Made by a program: the position numbers and the translations under genes
Shown: one piece after another, positions 34,713 through 41,623 of the stretch
Position numbering within the stretch: position 1 is the stretch's first letter
Layout of the letters: each line of letters begins with the position of its first letter
DNA from: a virus
Strand: one strand, 5' to 3'
IMG/VR virus record: IMGVR_UViG_3300022391_000001
Span: 1-64,000 of that record
DNA: 64,000 nt
The notes under the pieces: model-generated
Databases searched by the model: none
Told to the model about the DNA's origin: nothing
Seen by the model: only the letters and a program-made list of their open reading frames with translations

Positions 34713-35069
34713 TCAGTTCAGCCGGGAAATCTCCGCGCTGTCATCGTCCATCTTCACCACCTTGAAGGGCGGCTCCGGAATCAACTTGCTCACCACCTCG
34801 GGTCCGAGATGCTTCACCAACCCACCTATCGTAACATCAAGCGCCTGCGATGCGATGACAAATTGCTCGGCGGCCAATTGAGCTTGAGCCGAAGCGGTCT
34901 TGATTCCGTGAAGCACCGCGACAAACGCTTGCGTCCACCCTTGGATGCCGGCGGCGTCGGCGATGCGACGGAGATCCGCAAAGCGCTTCTCCACCTCCGC
35001 CACCCACGCGCCCATCCCTTGCATCGCTGACAACAGCTCCACCCGCTGCCCCTGGTCTTGTCCGTTCAT
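34713..35069 (-). CDS. Helical protein (118 aa)
   Basis: Starts MNGQDQGQRVELLSAMQGMG with AAGGAGCG just upstream. It is Ala/Gln-rich and helical throughout (EQFVIASQALDVTIGGLVK), suggesting an oligomer. No family recognised. Confidence 0.55.
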   Translation of the reverse strand: MNGQDQGQRVELLSAMQGMGAWVAEVEKRFADLRRIADAAGIQGWTQAFVAVLHGIKTASAQAQLAAEQFVIASQALDVTIGGLVKHLGPEVVSKLIPEPPFKVVKMDDDSAEISRLN

Positions 35070-35224
35070 CGCTCCTTGCTTTCTCTGTCGAACTTCTCTT
35101 GGTGCTCTATCATTTTCATCCAGAAGCGCCGTTGCCGCCCTTCTTTCCACCGGCGAAACTCAATCGCCCCCACCACGATTGTCGCCAACACAACTGCCAC
35201 CATGAAGTCTTGATCGCACGCCAT
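35066..35224 (-). CDS. Small single-pass membrane protein (52 aa)
   Basis: MACDQDFMVAVVLATIVVGA is a membrane segment, followed by a basic amphipathic tail (FRRWKEGRQRRFWMKMIEHQ). GGGAGGGAG precedes the ATG. It overlaps the next start (ATGA). The topology resembles small spanin-like or holin-like accessory proteins, but no evidence singles one out. Confidence 0.55.
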   Translation of the reverse strand: MACDQDFMVAVVLATIVVGAIEFRRWKEGRQRRFWMKMIEHQEKFDRESKER

Positions 35225-35309
35225 CTCCCTCCCCTGGAGCTGGACGTTGATATTCCAACCACGCTTCATATTCGGCGGCGCACACCGGACACATCTCGGC
35301 GCCGTCCAT
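35160..35309 (-). CDS. Small CxxC protein (49 aa)
   Basis: MDGAEMCPVCAAEYEAWLEY begins with a Cys pair and a helix, followed by a Gly-rich tail that overlaps the membrane-protein gene by 65 bases. GGAGG lies three bases upstream. The frame is open further upstream to a TTG at 35459 with no ribosome binding signal. Confidence 0.4.
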   Translation of the reverse strand: MDGAEMCPVCAAEYEAWLEYQRPAPGEGDGVRSRLHGGSCVGDNRGGGD

Positions 35310-35486
35310 GATCCTCCGACGGTCCACGATGGTTCCGACCCGTATCCAACGGTGTTGGTCGAGTGGTATCAAATTCACGAGCGGCTGGCGACAGAAGGTG
35401 CTCAAGCCGATAACGTGATGGACTTTGATCATTTGGATTGAGCCGCGCAACGGCGACAAAGATGGGCGCGTTTGCTGATTCGCAAT

Positions 35487-35717
35487 TCACCCCTCATCTA
35501 TCCGACACCAATCAATCGCCAGGATGTCGGTCTGCGATGCCAGCCAAGGCACGAGGTCCCCTGTCACCGTGCTCATGTAGATGTATGGTAAAGTCATCTT
35601 TGAGTTCTCATCCGGCTCCTGCAACGCGAGCCACATGCCCTTGCCATTCCATCCTTCGCGGTAGACCTTGCCGCCGATTCTGAGCTGCTCAAGTGCTTCG
35701 CCAAACGTCATCTTCAT
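35487..35717 (-). CDS. tad2: Tad2-family (DUF2829) anti-Thoeris sponge
   Basis: A 76-residue protein: MTFGEALEQLRIGGKVYREG, WNGKGMWLAL, LPYIYMSTVTGDLVPWLASQ and DILAIDW give the DUF2829 signature (FGEAL, REGWNGKGM, LPY-M, W-ASQTDILA-DW). Tad2 proteins bind signalling nucleotides such as gcADPR and block Thoeris. With acb2 it makes a second nucleotide-sponge gene within 3 kb. The first ATG overlaps the upstream stop. No dedicated promoter is visible. Confidence 0.87.
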   Translation of the reverse strand: MKMTFGEALEQLRIGGKVYREGWNGKGMWLALQEPDENSKMTLPYIYMSTVTGDLVPWLASQTDILAIDWCRIDEG

Positions 35718-35893
35718 TCGTCATCATCCTCTTCAATGTCATCGTCGTCAAAGGCGTCGATGGCCGCCGCAACGTCCCAACAATATTGGGCTAGTTCATC
35801 GGAGTCAAAATTCTCAAATGCTTTGGCGGACATCGCCGCCACTGCCAGCTTCACTGTTGTTTCCTTCACCTTCTTGATTTGTTTTTCTGACAT
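35714..35893 (-). CDS. Small acidic-tailed protein (59 aa)
   Basis: Starts MSEKQIKKVKETTVKLAVAA; AGGAGC lies five bases before the ATG. It ends in a poly-Asp/Glu run. Directly coupled (ATGA) to tad2 downstream, so possibly a partner of it. Not recognised. Confidence 0.55.
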   Translation of the reverse strand: MSEKQIKKVKETTVKLAVAAMSAKAFENFDSDELAQYCWDVAAAIDAFDDDDIEEDDDE

Positions 35894-36200
35894 CTTGCGC
35901 TCCTGTTCAGTTACCTGGTGCCGGAGGTGTGGAACCTCCCTGTTCCACGGCGTCACGATTTGCCTGCTTCGCAGCCATCGGCTTTCCGCGAAGGGATTAT
36001 GACCGGCAGAGCGGCGCGATGCTGGCCAACAGACATCGCGCTGTGTTCCCCGGCTCGCCTGTGCTCCACAGACTCAGGTCAATTCCTGCTGTTGACCGGC
36101 GGCATACATTCCGCCGACGCCAAATCTCCAGCATCCAGGGTCCCGGCAGGATAGCTCGCTTGAGCAGCTTCGGCTAGACTGTACTCAAGGGAGGACAACA
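35894..36200. other. Gene-poor 307-base stretch
   Basis: Only a 23-codon minus-strand ORF (MAAKQANRDAVEQGGSTPP) is visible, too short to call. A plus-strand ribosome binding site (AAGGGAGG) at the right end serves the exported protein. No clear promoter is found. Confidence 0.5.
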
Positions 36201-36443
36201 ATGCATAAAGTGATCATCGCCCTCGGGCTTGCCCTTGCTATGGTCGTGCCCGTCGCCAGCAGCATCGCTGGCCCTGATCCCAAACCCAAAGATCCTACCA
36301 AGAAAGTGCAGGAGCTTGCGGGCGCTTGCGTCCTGGAAGGCATGGGCGCGGGTGCCTTCCAGACTCTCACCGCTGAAGAGCTTGCTGCCTACTGCGTGAC
36401 CGTCGCCGTTCAGATCTTTGAGGCTGACTACACCGCGCCTTGA
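36201..36443 (+). CDS. Small exported protein (80 aa)
   Basis: A signal peptide (MHKVIIALGLALAMVVPVAS-SIAG) with a likely signal peptidase I cleavage after the Ala-containing end, then a Lys/Pro-rich segment and a helical mature part with two cysteines. AAGGGAGG lies upstream of the ATG. It would reach the periplasm. Its 3' end overlaps the convergent neighbour by 16 bases. Confidence 0.7.
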   Translation: MHKVIIALGLALAMVVPVASSIAGPDPKPKDPTKKVQELAGACVLEGMGAGAFQTLTAEELAAYCVTVAVQIFEADYTAP

Positions 36444-36715
36444 CGCCCTCGCTCGGAGGGTGGGGCTGGGATGTAGAGCTTAGGTGCCGTCAAGGCACCC
36501 CCGCCGACCACGCAGGCCCTCCGGCTTGGAAACCGGTGCTCGGTTTCAGGGTCTGGCAACCCTTGGTCTATCCCACGCGTGCCAGCGCGCTGCCCCTCAA
36601 TTCTCCGCTGTAGAACCTCGATGGCCGCCGCGTAGTTGGCGGCGGCGCCGTCGCATCGGTTCCGCATAGCGCGATTGAGCATGTTCTCCAAGACCGCCAA
36701 AGTCAACTCCGTCAT
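36428..36715 (-). CDS. Unknown small protein (95 aa)
   Basis: MTELTLAVLENMLNRAMRNR begins a helical domain; a Pro-rich tail follows. The ATG overlaps the upstream stop (ATGA). Not recognised. Confidence 0.55.
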   Translation of the reverse strand: MTELTLAVLENMLNRAMRNRCDGAAANYAAAIEVLQRRIEGQRAGTRGIDQGLPDPETEHRFPSRRACVVGGGALTAPKLYIPAPPSERGRQGAV

Positions 36716-36981
36716 TCCCAACCTCGCTGCTTCTTGCTCCACGTCCACAAATACCAACGCCTGCCGGGCACCTGCGGAAGTGACGCCAAATCCCTTTGGT
36801 CATACACCGTCCACCCTCGTTCAGTGGGCTTGCAGTCCGAGTCTATCCACCCGGCGTCAATCACGGTCTGGACATGGTGTTCCAGCCCCAACCAGCTCCC
36901 GAAGTAAGCACCCGCTTGCCCATGCTCCACGCACCCCTTCAGCACAGCGAACTGGATGCGTCTGTCGTCGCTGTAGAGCAT
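36712..36981 (-). CDS. Small winged-helix-like protein (89 aa)
   Basis: MLYSDDRRIQFAVLKGCVEH and GLEHHVQTVIDAGWIDSDCK resemble a winged helix; it ends with a Trp-rich strand (RRWYLWTWSKKQRGWE). The fold guess is weak. It is coupled to the next gene by ATGA overlap. Confidence 0.5.
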   Translation of the reverse strand: MLYSDDRRIQFAVLKGCVEHGQAGAYFGSWLGLEHHVQTVIDAGWIDSDCKPTERGWTVYDQRDLASLPQVPGRRWYLWTWSKKQRGWE

Positions 36982-36982
36982 C

Positions 36983-37318
36983 TCACCCTCCGTCCTGCTT
37001 GAAGTGGTTGTCTTGCTGTATGATCATGGGCGGCAAGCACTCTCGAAGCTGACGCTCTGTGGTCGCCTTGATGACTTCGGTGAGATATTTCGCGTGCTGA
37101 ACTAGACAGGCGGCCAAGATTTGAGCCACTGGCGCGTCGGGCCTGTGGTTGAGCCACGTCGTCATGGATGCCCGGATCACCGGGTCGTACAGCGACGCCA
37201 GCTCCATCAAAGCATTGGCTGTGGGCAAGTCGACACCCGCCTTATGCATCCTGAGTACAAAATCAGCACTTCTGGTCAACAATGGGGTCTTCTCCAATTC
37301 CCGGAGTTTGAATTCCAA
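36983..37318 (-). CDS. Unknown helical protein (111 aa), TTG start
   Basis: The frame opens after a stop and offers TTG as its first start (MEFKLRELEKTPLLTRSADF). It is mainly helical with KATTERQLRECLPPMIIQ near the end. No good ribosome binding site, hence moderate confidence. Confidence 0.5.
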   Translation of the reverse strand: MEFKLRELEKTPLLTRSADFVLRMHKAGVDLPTANALMELASLYDPVIRASMTTWLNHRPDAPVAQILAACLVQHAKYLTEVIKATTERQLRECLPPMIIQQDNHFKQDGG

Positions 37319-37370
37319 TAGTTCAGTCGCCTCAGATCACACGCCCCGAACCGCAGCGCCCTGTCATCGA

Positions 37371-38066
37371 TTAAAGATGGTCGCCGCTCCGATCATAGAC
37401 GATCTCGATGCCCGAGGTGTCGTTCAGCGCCGACGCGAAGCGCTCCTGGTGCTGCTCCGGGAGCAGCTCCCATCCGATACACAGACGCTGTGGCGCCACC
37501 GCGTCGCCCATCACCCACTCCGTCAACGCTCGATGCATGTCCCCGCACACCCTGTAGTTGGCCACCAGCACCATCCCGTCGATGGCCATCCCGGTCACCG
37601 TCGGATTGCTCTCGGGATCATACAGCGACACCCGAGTCACCGCTGAACCGGGCATCTTGCCCCTGTAGCCGATACACCCGAGATTGTCCAGCGAGTCCTG
37701 CCACAGCGGTTGGTACTCCAAAAGCCGCTCCCGATACCAAAGCGTGCGCTCCTGGATGTCGACCTTGGTTGGCGGCGCCGTGTGGCGAGTGTGCACCCCT
37801 CGGGATATCTGCTCCAAAAAGTCTTCATCGGGATACATGAGGGATTGGTCCAAACGGTCTGTGTCCACCTCCACGACCCCCCAACGCTCGCCCTCGGAGG
37901 TGGCGTTGAAGGCGAAGTGAAGAGCATAGGTGCTCGTGAGATACACCAGCTGGTCAGTGGAGCCGATACGCCAGTTGGACTTCCGACGGGTGACCGCCCG
38001 TGGGGCCAGCCCCTCGGAGGGTGCCCGTCGGGCAACGTCGGCGGAGGTGCCGTGGTACAGCTTCAT
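37371..38066 (-). CDS. ADP-ribosyltransferase-like protein (231 aa), putative
   Basis: The N-terminus MKLYHGTSADVARRAPSEGL carries the LYHGTS pattern that places a His in the nicotinamide pocket of KptA/PARP-like ARTs. VYLTSTYALHFAF gives the second conserved (Tyr) motif, followed by a beta strand GVVEVDTDRL and an acidic PDEDFLEQ. A catalytic Glu is not clearly identified. If real it is a second ART in this phage, in the same accessory region as the anti-defence genes. No close homologue recognised. Confidence 0.5.
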   Translation of the reverse strand: MKLYHGTSADVARRAPSEGLAPRAVTRRKSNWRIGSTDQLVYLTSTYALHFAFNATSEGERWGVVEVDTDRLDQSLMYPDEDFLEQISRGVHTRHTAPPTKVDIQERTLWYRERLLEYQPLWQDSLDNLGCIGYRGKMPGSAVTRVSLYDPESNPTVTGMAIDGMVLVANYRVCGDMHRALTEWVMGDAVAPQRLCIGWELLPEQHQERFASALNDTSGIEIVYDRSGDHL

Positions 38067-38068
38067 GC

Positions 38069-38335
38069 TCAGTGCCCGTTTGGATCTGGATTTGGCCGCT
38101 TCCGGTGCTCTTCAGGGTCGGAGGTGAAGTTGAACCCCGCGTCCTGGAGCCGTCGGATGATGTCGTTTTCAGTCTCACCGTACTCAATCACCAGATGGAA
38201 ATTCAACGCTCCGCCCGTCGCCGACGGTGTCTTGTGGATGGGCATGCCTTCTCGGAGCTTCCGGAGGTTCATCTCTGACAGCCCGATAACCACCATCGGC
38301 GTCCCGTCGCCTGCTCGCGTCCCCGCAATCAACAT
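38069..38335 (-). CDS. Unknown small protein (88 aa)
   Basis: Starts MLIAGTRAGDGTPMVVIGLS with GGAGG five bases upstream. It contains GLSEMNLRKLREGMPIHK, a pattern seen in small conserved phage proteins of unknown function, and ends in an acidic/Pro stretch. An inverted repeat GTGATTC...GAATCAC lies in the 50 bases upstream, possibly regulatory. Confidence 0.6.
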   Translation of the reverse strand: MLIAGTRAGDGTPMVVIGLSEMNLRKLREGMPIHKTPSATGGALNFHLVIEYGETENDIIRRLQDAGFNFTSDPEEHRKRPNPDPNGH

Positions 38336-38385
38336 CATATCCTCCAAAACGTTTGAGTGATTCACTAGGGATTACACTTCAAGAA

Positions 38386-38736
38386 TCACGCCAGGTGCCC
38401 GTCCTCAGTGCGCGTGATCTCCCAATAACCGCTGGCATCGACCATCAGACGCTGGATGCCCATCTTGGCCATGTCCTTGTGGATGCGCGCTGCGTACCAA
38501 TCGAAGTTGGACTTGGACTTCTTGCCCCGGCGCTGCGGTTTCTCCCGGGCAATCTCCGTCTCAATTTCCTTCAGCGTCGCAAAGCACACTCCGAGCCCGA
38601 AGCGCTTGCGCACACGCTTCGCTGCCTCGTTCATCGAGCACCCCGCTAACATCTCACGCTTCGCCGCCGCCCTTCGTGCACGGAGGGCTTCCCGGGTCCC
38701 GGCACCCGTTGGCTTGTCTTCTCGGTTCTTTGCCAT
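38386..38736 (-). CDS. Putative HTH DNA-binding protein (116 aa)
   Basis: A very basic protein (KPTGAGTREALRARRAAAKR). The central segment EMLAGCSMNEAAKRVRKRFG reads as a helix-turn-helix, followed by LKEIETEIAREKPQRRGKK. The C-terminal WEITRTEDGHLA may be a separate strand. It lies next to the tandem repeats. A regulator or nucleoid protein is plausible. Confidence 0.5.
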   Translation of the reverse strand: MAKNREDKPTGAGTREALRARRAAAKREMLAGCSMNEAAKRVRKRFGLGVCFATLKEIETEIAREKPQRRGKKSKSNFDWYAARIHKDMAKMGIQRLMVDASGYWEITRTEDGHLA

Positions 38737-39042
38737 CCTCGGTGCCTTTCGTTGCCCGTCGGGACTTTCTACAGCGGTGACGTGGGCGACGCTGAAGCCT
38801 TGGCTGACTGGAGCTGATAAAGGCTGATAAAACAGACGCTCGGAGCGCTTCCGATCGGTATATCAGCCGTTTTCCGCTGGTTTCGGCTGGTTATAAGGCA
38901 CGAAAACAGCCAAATCGCACTGTTTCGGCGTGTTTTCGGCCATTTTCGTCTGGTTTTCGGCGTGTTTTCGGCCATTTTCGTCTGGTTTTCGGCGTGTTTT
39001 AGGGCCTTTTTCGTGTGGTTTTCGGCGTGTTTCTATATCACT
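38737..39042. other. Gene-poor stretch with tandem repeats
   Basis: About 306 bases with no convincing gene. It holds degenerate T/G-rich units on the plus strand (GGCTGGTT, CGGCGTGTTTT) and three to four 32-33 bp tandem repeats. Such tracts are candidates for an origin, regulator-binding array or packaging (pac) site. Confidence 0.6.
38926..39033. repeat. 32-33 bp tandem repeat array
   Basis: Units begin at 38926, 38958 and 38990, with a partial copy at 39023. Copies 1 and 2 are identical over 32 bp (CGGCGTGTTTTCGGCC followed by ATTTTCGTCTGGTTTT). Copy 3 is 33 bp with several changes. The array lies just 3' of the TerS-like gene. Confidence 0.85.
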
Positions 39043-39750
39043 TCAGAGTGGGACTGGGCCAAGGCTGATGCGTTTTTTGCCATTATTTTTGGGACGTTTG
39101 GCGTGTCTGATTGTGCCGCCGGTGGGTTTCTTGGGTGGGGGCGGAGGTGTGGGGTGTGGGGGTGCCGACTCGGGATGGGGCTCGGGCGACGCTTCCGGGC
39201 TCGGATCTGTCGCGTTGTGGACAGCGAGCTGGCGAGGGTCCATGTCGATAATGGACTGATCACCATACTTGGACATCAACTTTTCTAGCACCGCCAGCTC
39301 CGAGGTGATCATGGAACGCAATTCCTTGTTGCTCAACTCGGTCACGATAACGCCGTTGACCACCTCCTTGCGCTCCGGCTGGCGATGGATGAGGCCGAAG
39401 CTCTGCCCACGGTCAATCAGCTTGTCGTATATCTCTGAACGGGCGCGCACTGCGCCGACCATGGCGGAATACTGCTTGGACCGCTTGAACTCGGCAATCA
39501 TGGCCGATAGGTCACGAACGTTCTCTGCCTGCTTCATCATGTAGTCAACATAGACGTGCTCCACCGGCCGGCGGCGAAGGTTCTCAGACTCCTGGTCAAA
39601 CATAGCGGCTTTCAGCTCATTGTATTCGCTGGCTGAAAGTCCCATTTCTTCTTGGACTTCTTTGTCGCTCTTGCCCGATGCCAACCGACCATAGATCGTT
39701 GACACCGCCTCAGCCACCATTTTCCGGGTGTATCGGGATATCTGGGCCAT
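39043..39750 (-). CDS. Terminase small subunit-like protein (235 aa), putative
   Basis: The N-terminus has VAEAVSTIYGRLASGKSDKE, read as a helix-turn-helix, then coiled-coil helices (ENVRDLSAMIAEFKRSKQYS). AMVGAVRARSEIYDKLIDRG resembles small terminase or related phage packaging proteins. The C-terminus is Pro/His-rich and disordered, ending in a basic patch. It lies ~11 kb from TerL and next to tandem repeats, which could be the pac site. Moderate confidence only. Confidence 0.45.
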   Translation of the reverse strand: MAQISRYTRKMVAEAVSTIYGRLASGKSDKEVQEEMGLSASEYNELKAAMFDQESENLRRRPVEHVYVDYMMKQAENVRDLSAMIAEFKRSKQYSAMVGAVRARSEIYDKLIDRGQSFGLIHRQPERKEVVNGVIVTELSNKELRSMITSELAVLEKLMSKYGDQSIIDMDPRQLAVHNATDPSPEASPEPHPESAPPHPTPPPPPKKPTGGTIRHAKRPKNNGKKRISLGPVPL

Positions 39751-40066
39751 CGCTCACTTCCTTTCTGACCATCGTCACCACATCCGCAAAGGCGAACATC
39801 ATCGGAAACAATACCCCAAATGCCCATGCAGAGCGAGTAGTGGGGCTGGGGTGAGAGTCCACTCGGTCCATCGCATCTGCACTCGAATACAAGGTGTACA
39901 CACCGAAGCGAATGCGCCAGTGCCATCCGGGATACAGCCGCGACAACGCAGAACGGGAATCAACGATGTACACCAGAGTCGGCACCTCAACGGCCGTCCG
40001 ATAATGAGCATGAGACCATGGCAAGATGAAGTGAGCGACCTTGGACAACATTCGGACCAGGAGCAT
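39710..40066 (-). CDS. Membrane-associated protein (118 aa)
   Basis: One membrane segment near the C-terminus (AWAFGVLFPMMFAFADVVTM) follows a basic N-terminal half. GGGAGGTGTCC precedes the ATG. It overlaps the next gene by 40 bases. Not recognised. Confidence 0.55.
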   Translation of the reverse strand: MLLVRMLSKVAHFILPWSHAHYRTAVEVPTLVYIVDSRSALSRLYPGWHWRIRFGVYTLYSSADAMDRVDSHPSPTTRSAWAFGVLFPMMFAFADVVTMVRKEVSDGPDIPIHPENGG

Positions 40067-40102
40067 TGGACACCTCCCAGTCTTAGTCTAGCCCGAGTCT
40101 GC

Positions 40103-40651
40103 TCAATTGAAATGCAAGACACAACGACTAAGCACACCGACACCGGCGATGCGACTCTGGAGACAGTGACCCACCTCACGGAAGTGGTCAACGATTTGCT
40201 CCAACAGTCCGGTCACCGGCGGAGTTGACGCTTCAGCGTAGGCTCGCCCTGGCGCCGAAGCGGATACCTTCACCCAGTTGCCATGGACAGCGGCAGTGCC
40301 ATCCTCCAACAATACATGGGCTATGCCGCCAACCACCACCCACGTGGGCTGGCCCGCCGCAGCGCCGTTCTCATACACAACCCCGAAGGGATCGAATGAA
40401 TCCGCCGGAGCGAGGACAAAGCCGCCCTCCGCCGCCCGGTCGACACTTACAACCGAGCCTCTCACGCTCGGCACGCCAGTGCCGTTGAGCAGCCGGATTG
40501 CAAAACCACCGTCTGGAGTGAAGCGCGAGGCACAGTCCGATGTCTCGCCCCATCCCAGCGAAGTGGAAAGAAGCTCCAGAAGAACAGCGGCGTGCGCTTC
40601 GCTCACCCCGGTGCCACTCAGAGCGTCGGCGAGTGCCTTGGGAATTGTCAT
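40103..40651 (-). CDS. Small virion-type protein resembling phage decoration proteins (182 aa)
   Basis: Starts MTIPKALADALSGTGVSEAH with AGGAG upstream. It contains GFAIRLLNGTGVPSVRGSVV, GVVYENGAAAGQPTWVV and a C-terminal CVLHFN block. This order is typical of small phage virion or decoration proteins of the DUF2190-like type, though no exact family is claimed. It is isolated from the structural module. Confidence 0.6.
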   Translation of the reverse strand: MTIPKALADALSGTGVSEAHAAVLLELLSTSLGWGETSDCASRFTPDGGFAIRLLNGTGVPSVRGSVVSVDRAAEGGFVLAPADSFDPFGVVYENGAAAGQPTWVVVGGIAHVLLEDGTAAVHGNWVKVSASAPGRAYAEASTPPVTGLLEQIVDHFREVGHCLQSRIAGVGVLSRCVLHFN

Positions 40652-40777
40652 TGATAGGCTCCTAACAGGGTTGAATCGGAATGCGACAGAGTCTAGCCTG
40701 TGGGCGACCGATTGGCGAAACATCGGAGCTTGCCGGAAAGGACACATTCAGAAATACGTTGGCCGGAGGTGACCGCG

Positions 40778-41131
40778 ATGACGACAAACATCCGTCTGGA
40801 CCGATACTACAGCAAGCCGAATGAAACCCAAAGCGCCTGCGACCACGACAAGGTGTACAACCGTCGGAGGGTGTATACCTCGCACCCTCCGAAAATGGAC
40901 TGGGCGCGGAGAAGGTGTGGGTTGAGGGGCAGGGACACGTTGGGTGGGGGCGAGGTCGATGACGAGTATTCAGCGGAGCTTCGGAAGTGGGCTGAAGACG
41001 GGGTTGGGGATAGGGATGGGACTCGAACGGGCGGCGGTGGACAGTGTCTCGTCTGCGGTGGGCCGGTAGGTGAGACGGGGTGCTTTCGTGTAGAATGCCT
41101 CGGGCAACCCTTCAAACCTAATGGGGTGTGA
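40778..41131 (+). CDS. Zinc-binding protein on the plus strand (117 aa)
   Basis: Starts MTTNIRLDRYYSKPNETQSA with GGAGG eight bases upstream. CDHDKVYN, then YTSHPPKMDWARRRCG and CLVCGGPVGETGCFRVEC form Cys/His sites resembling the short C-H zinc proteins of other phages. The function is unknown. Confidence 0.6.
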   Translation: MTTNIRLDRYYSKPNETQSACDHDKVYNRRRVYTSHPPKMDWARRRCGLRGRDTLGGGEVDDEYSAELRKWAEDGVGDRDGTRTGGGGQCLVCGGPVGETGCFRVECLGQPFKPNGV

Positions 41132-41163
41132 GGTGGGTTGCGGGTGTGGGGTTGGGACGTGTC

Positions 41164-41479
41164 GGCGTGGGGTTTTTTCTGAAAACAGCGGATGGCAATA
41201 GCGGGCAAGGACGCGCGTGTGTATTTTAGGTGTGTTTCGGGTGTATTTTCTGGGAGTGTGTTGATATCTTTGAATAGTGGTCGTTCGATTCCCGAGACGG
41301 GGAAAGTGGTCGCTTGAGTGGTCTTGGCGGGGACGATTGTTGCGTTCTGTGGTGCATGGGTGTGGGGTTTTGGCTAGAAACAGGTGATGGCGTGGATGGG
41401 GTGAGCGGGATGGGGTGTGGGGTTGGGTGTGGGACGGTGACGTGTGGGCGTGGGGTTTTCTCTGAAAACAGGTGGTGGG
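41164..41479. repeat. Three dispersed ~33-bp direct repeats
   Basis: Copies near 41164-41195, 41358-41390 and 41446-41479 share GTGGGGTTTT, a short gap, GAAA(A)CAG and GTGG/GATGG. The first and third are also preceded by a longer GGTGTGGGGTTGGG block. Confidence 0.6.
41412..41433 (+). other. G-quadruplex motif
   Basis: Four G-runs read G4-TGT-G4-TT-G3-TGT-G3 within 22 bases on the plus strand, a canonical quadruplex pattern with short loops. It would form on the non-template strand of the minus-strand operon. Confidence 0.6.
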
Positions 41480-41564
41480 GCGGAGGTGTGGGGGCCATGG
41501 GTGTTGGGTGATTGGGTGGTAGTTGAGTGGTTCAAAAGGGGTGGAAGTGTGAGACGGTGGCGTG

Positions 41565-41623
41565 GGAAGCGTGGGGTGGTTGTGCCAGGCATTGGGCTGC
41601 GGCGCAGCCCACCCCACGCTTCC
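41565..41623. repeat. 15-bp inverted repeat with nested hairpin
   Basis: The arms GGAAGCGTGGGGTGG (41565-41579) and its complement (41609-41623) are exact. Within them GGGCTGC-GGC-GCAGCCC (41594-41610) forms a second perfect hairpin that shares two bases with the outer arm. Could extrude as a cruciform or act as a two-part terminator. Confidence 0.75.

Noticed and set aside
35929-36177. Plus-strand frames in the 307-base gap before the exported protein
   Set aside because: Arg/Pro-rich composition and no ribosome binding site; probably non-coding.
36090-36200. Sigma70 promoter before the exported 80-aa gene (TTGAGC and TAGACT)
   Set aside because: The spacing is about nine bases, too short for the usual 15-19, and it does not resemble the repeated P1-P5 family.
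38769-38975. A minus-strand frame of 68 codons through the 32-bp repeats
   Set aside because: The protein is the simple translation of a tandem repeat, with no ribosome binding site.
38926-39033. CRISPR array
   Set aside because: The tandem units abut without distinct spacers, and no cas genes are near.
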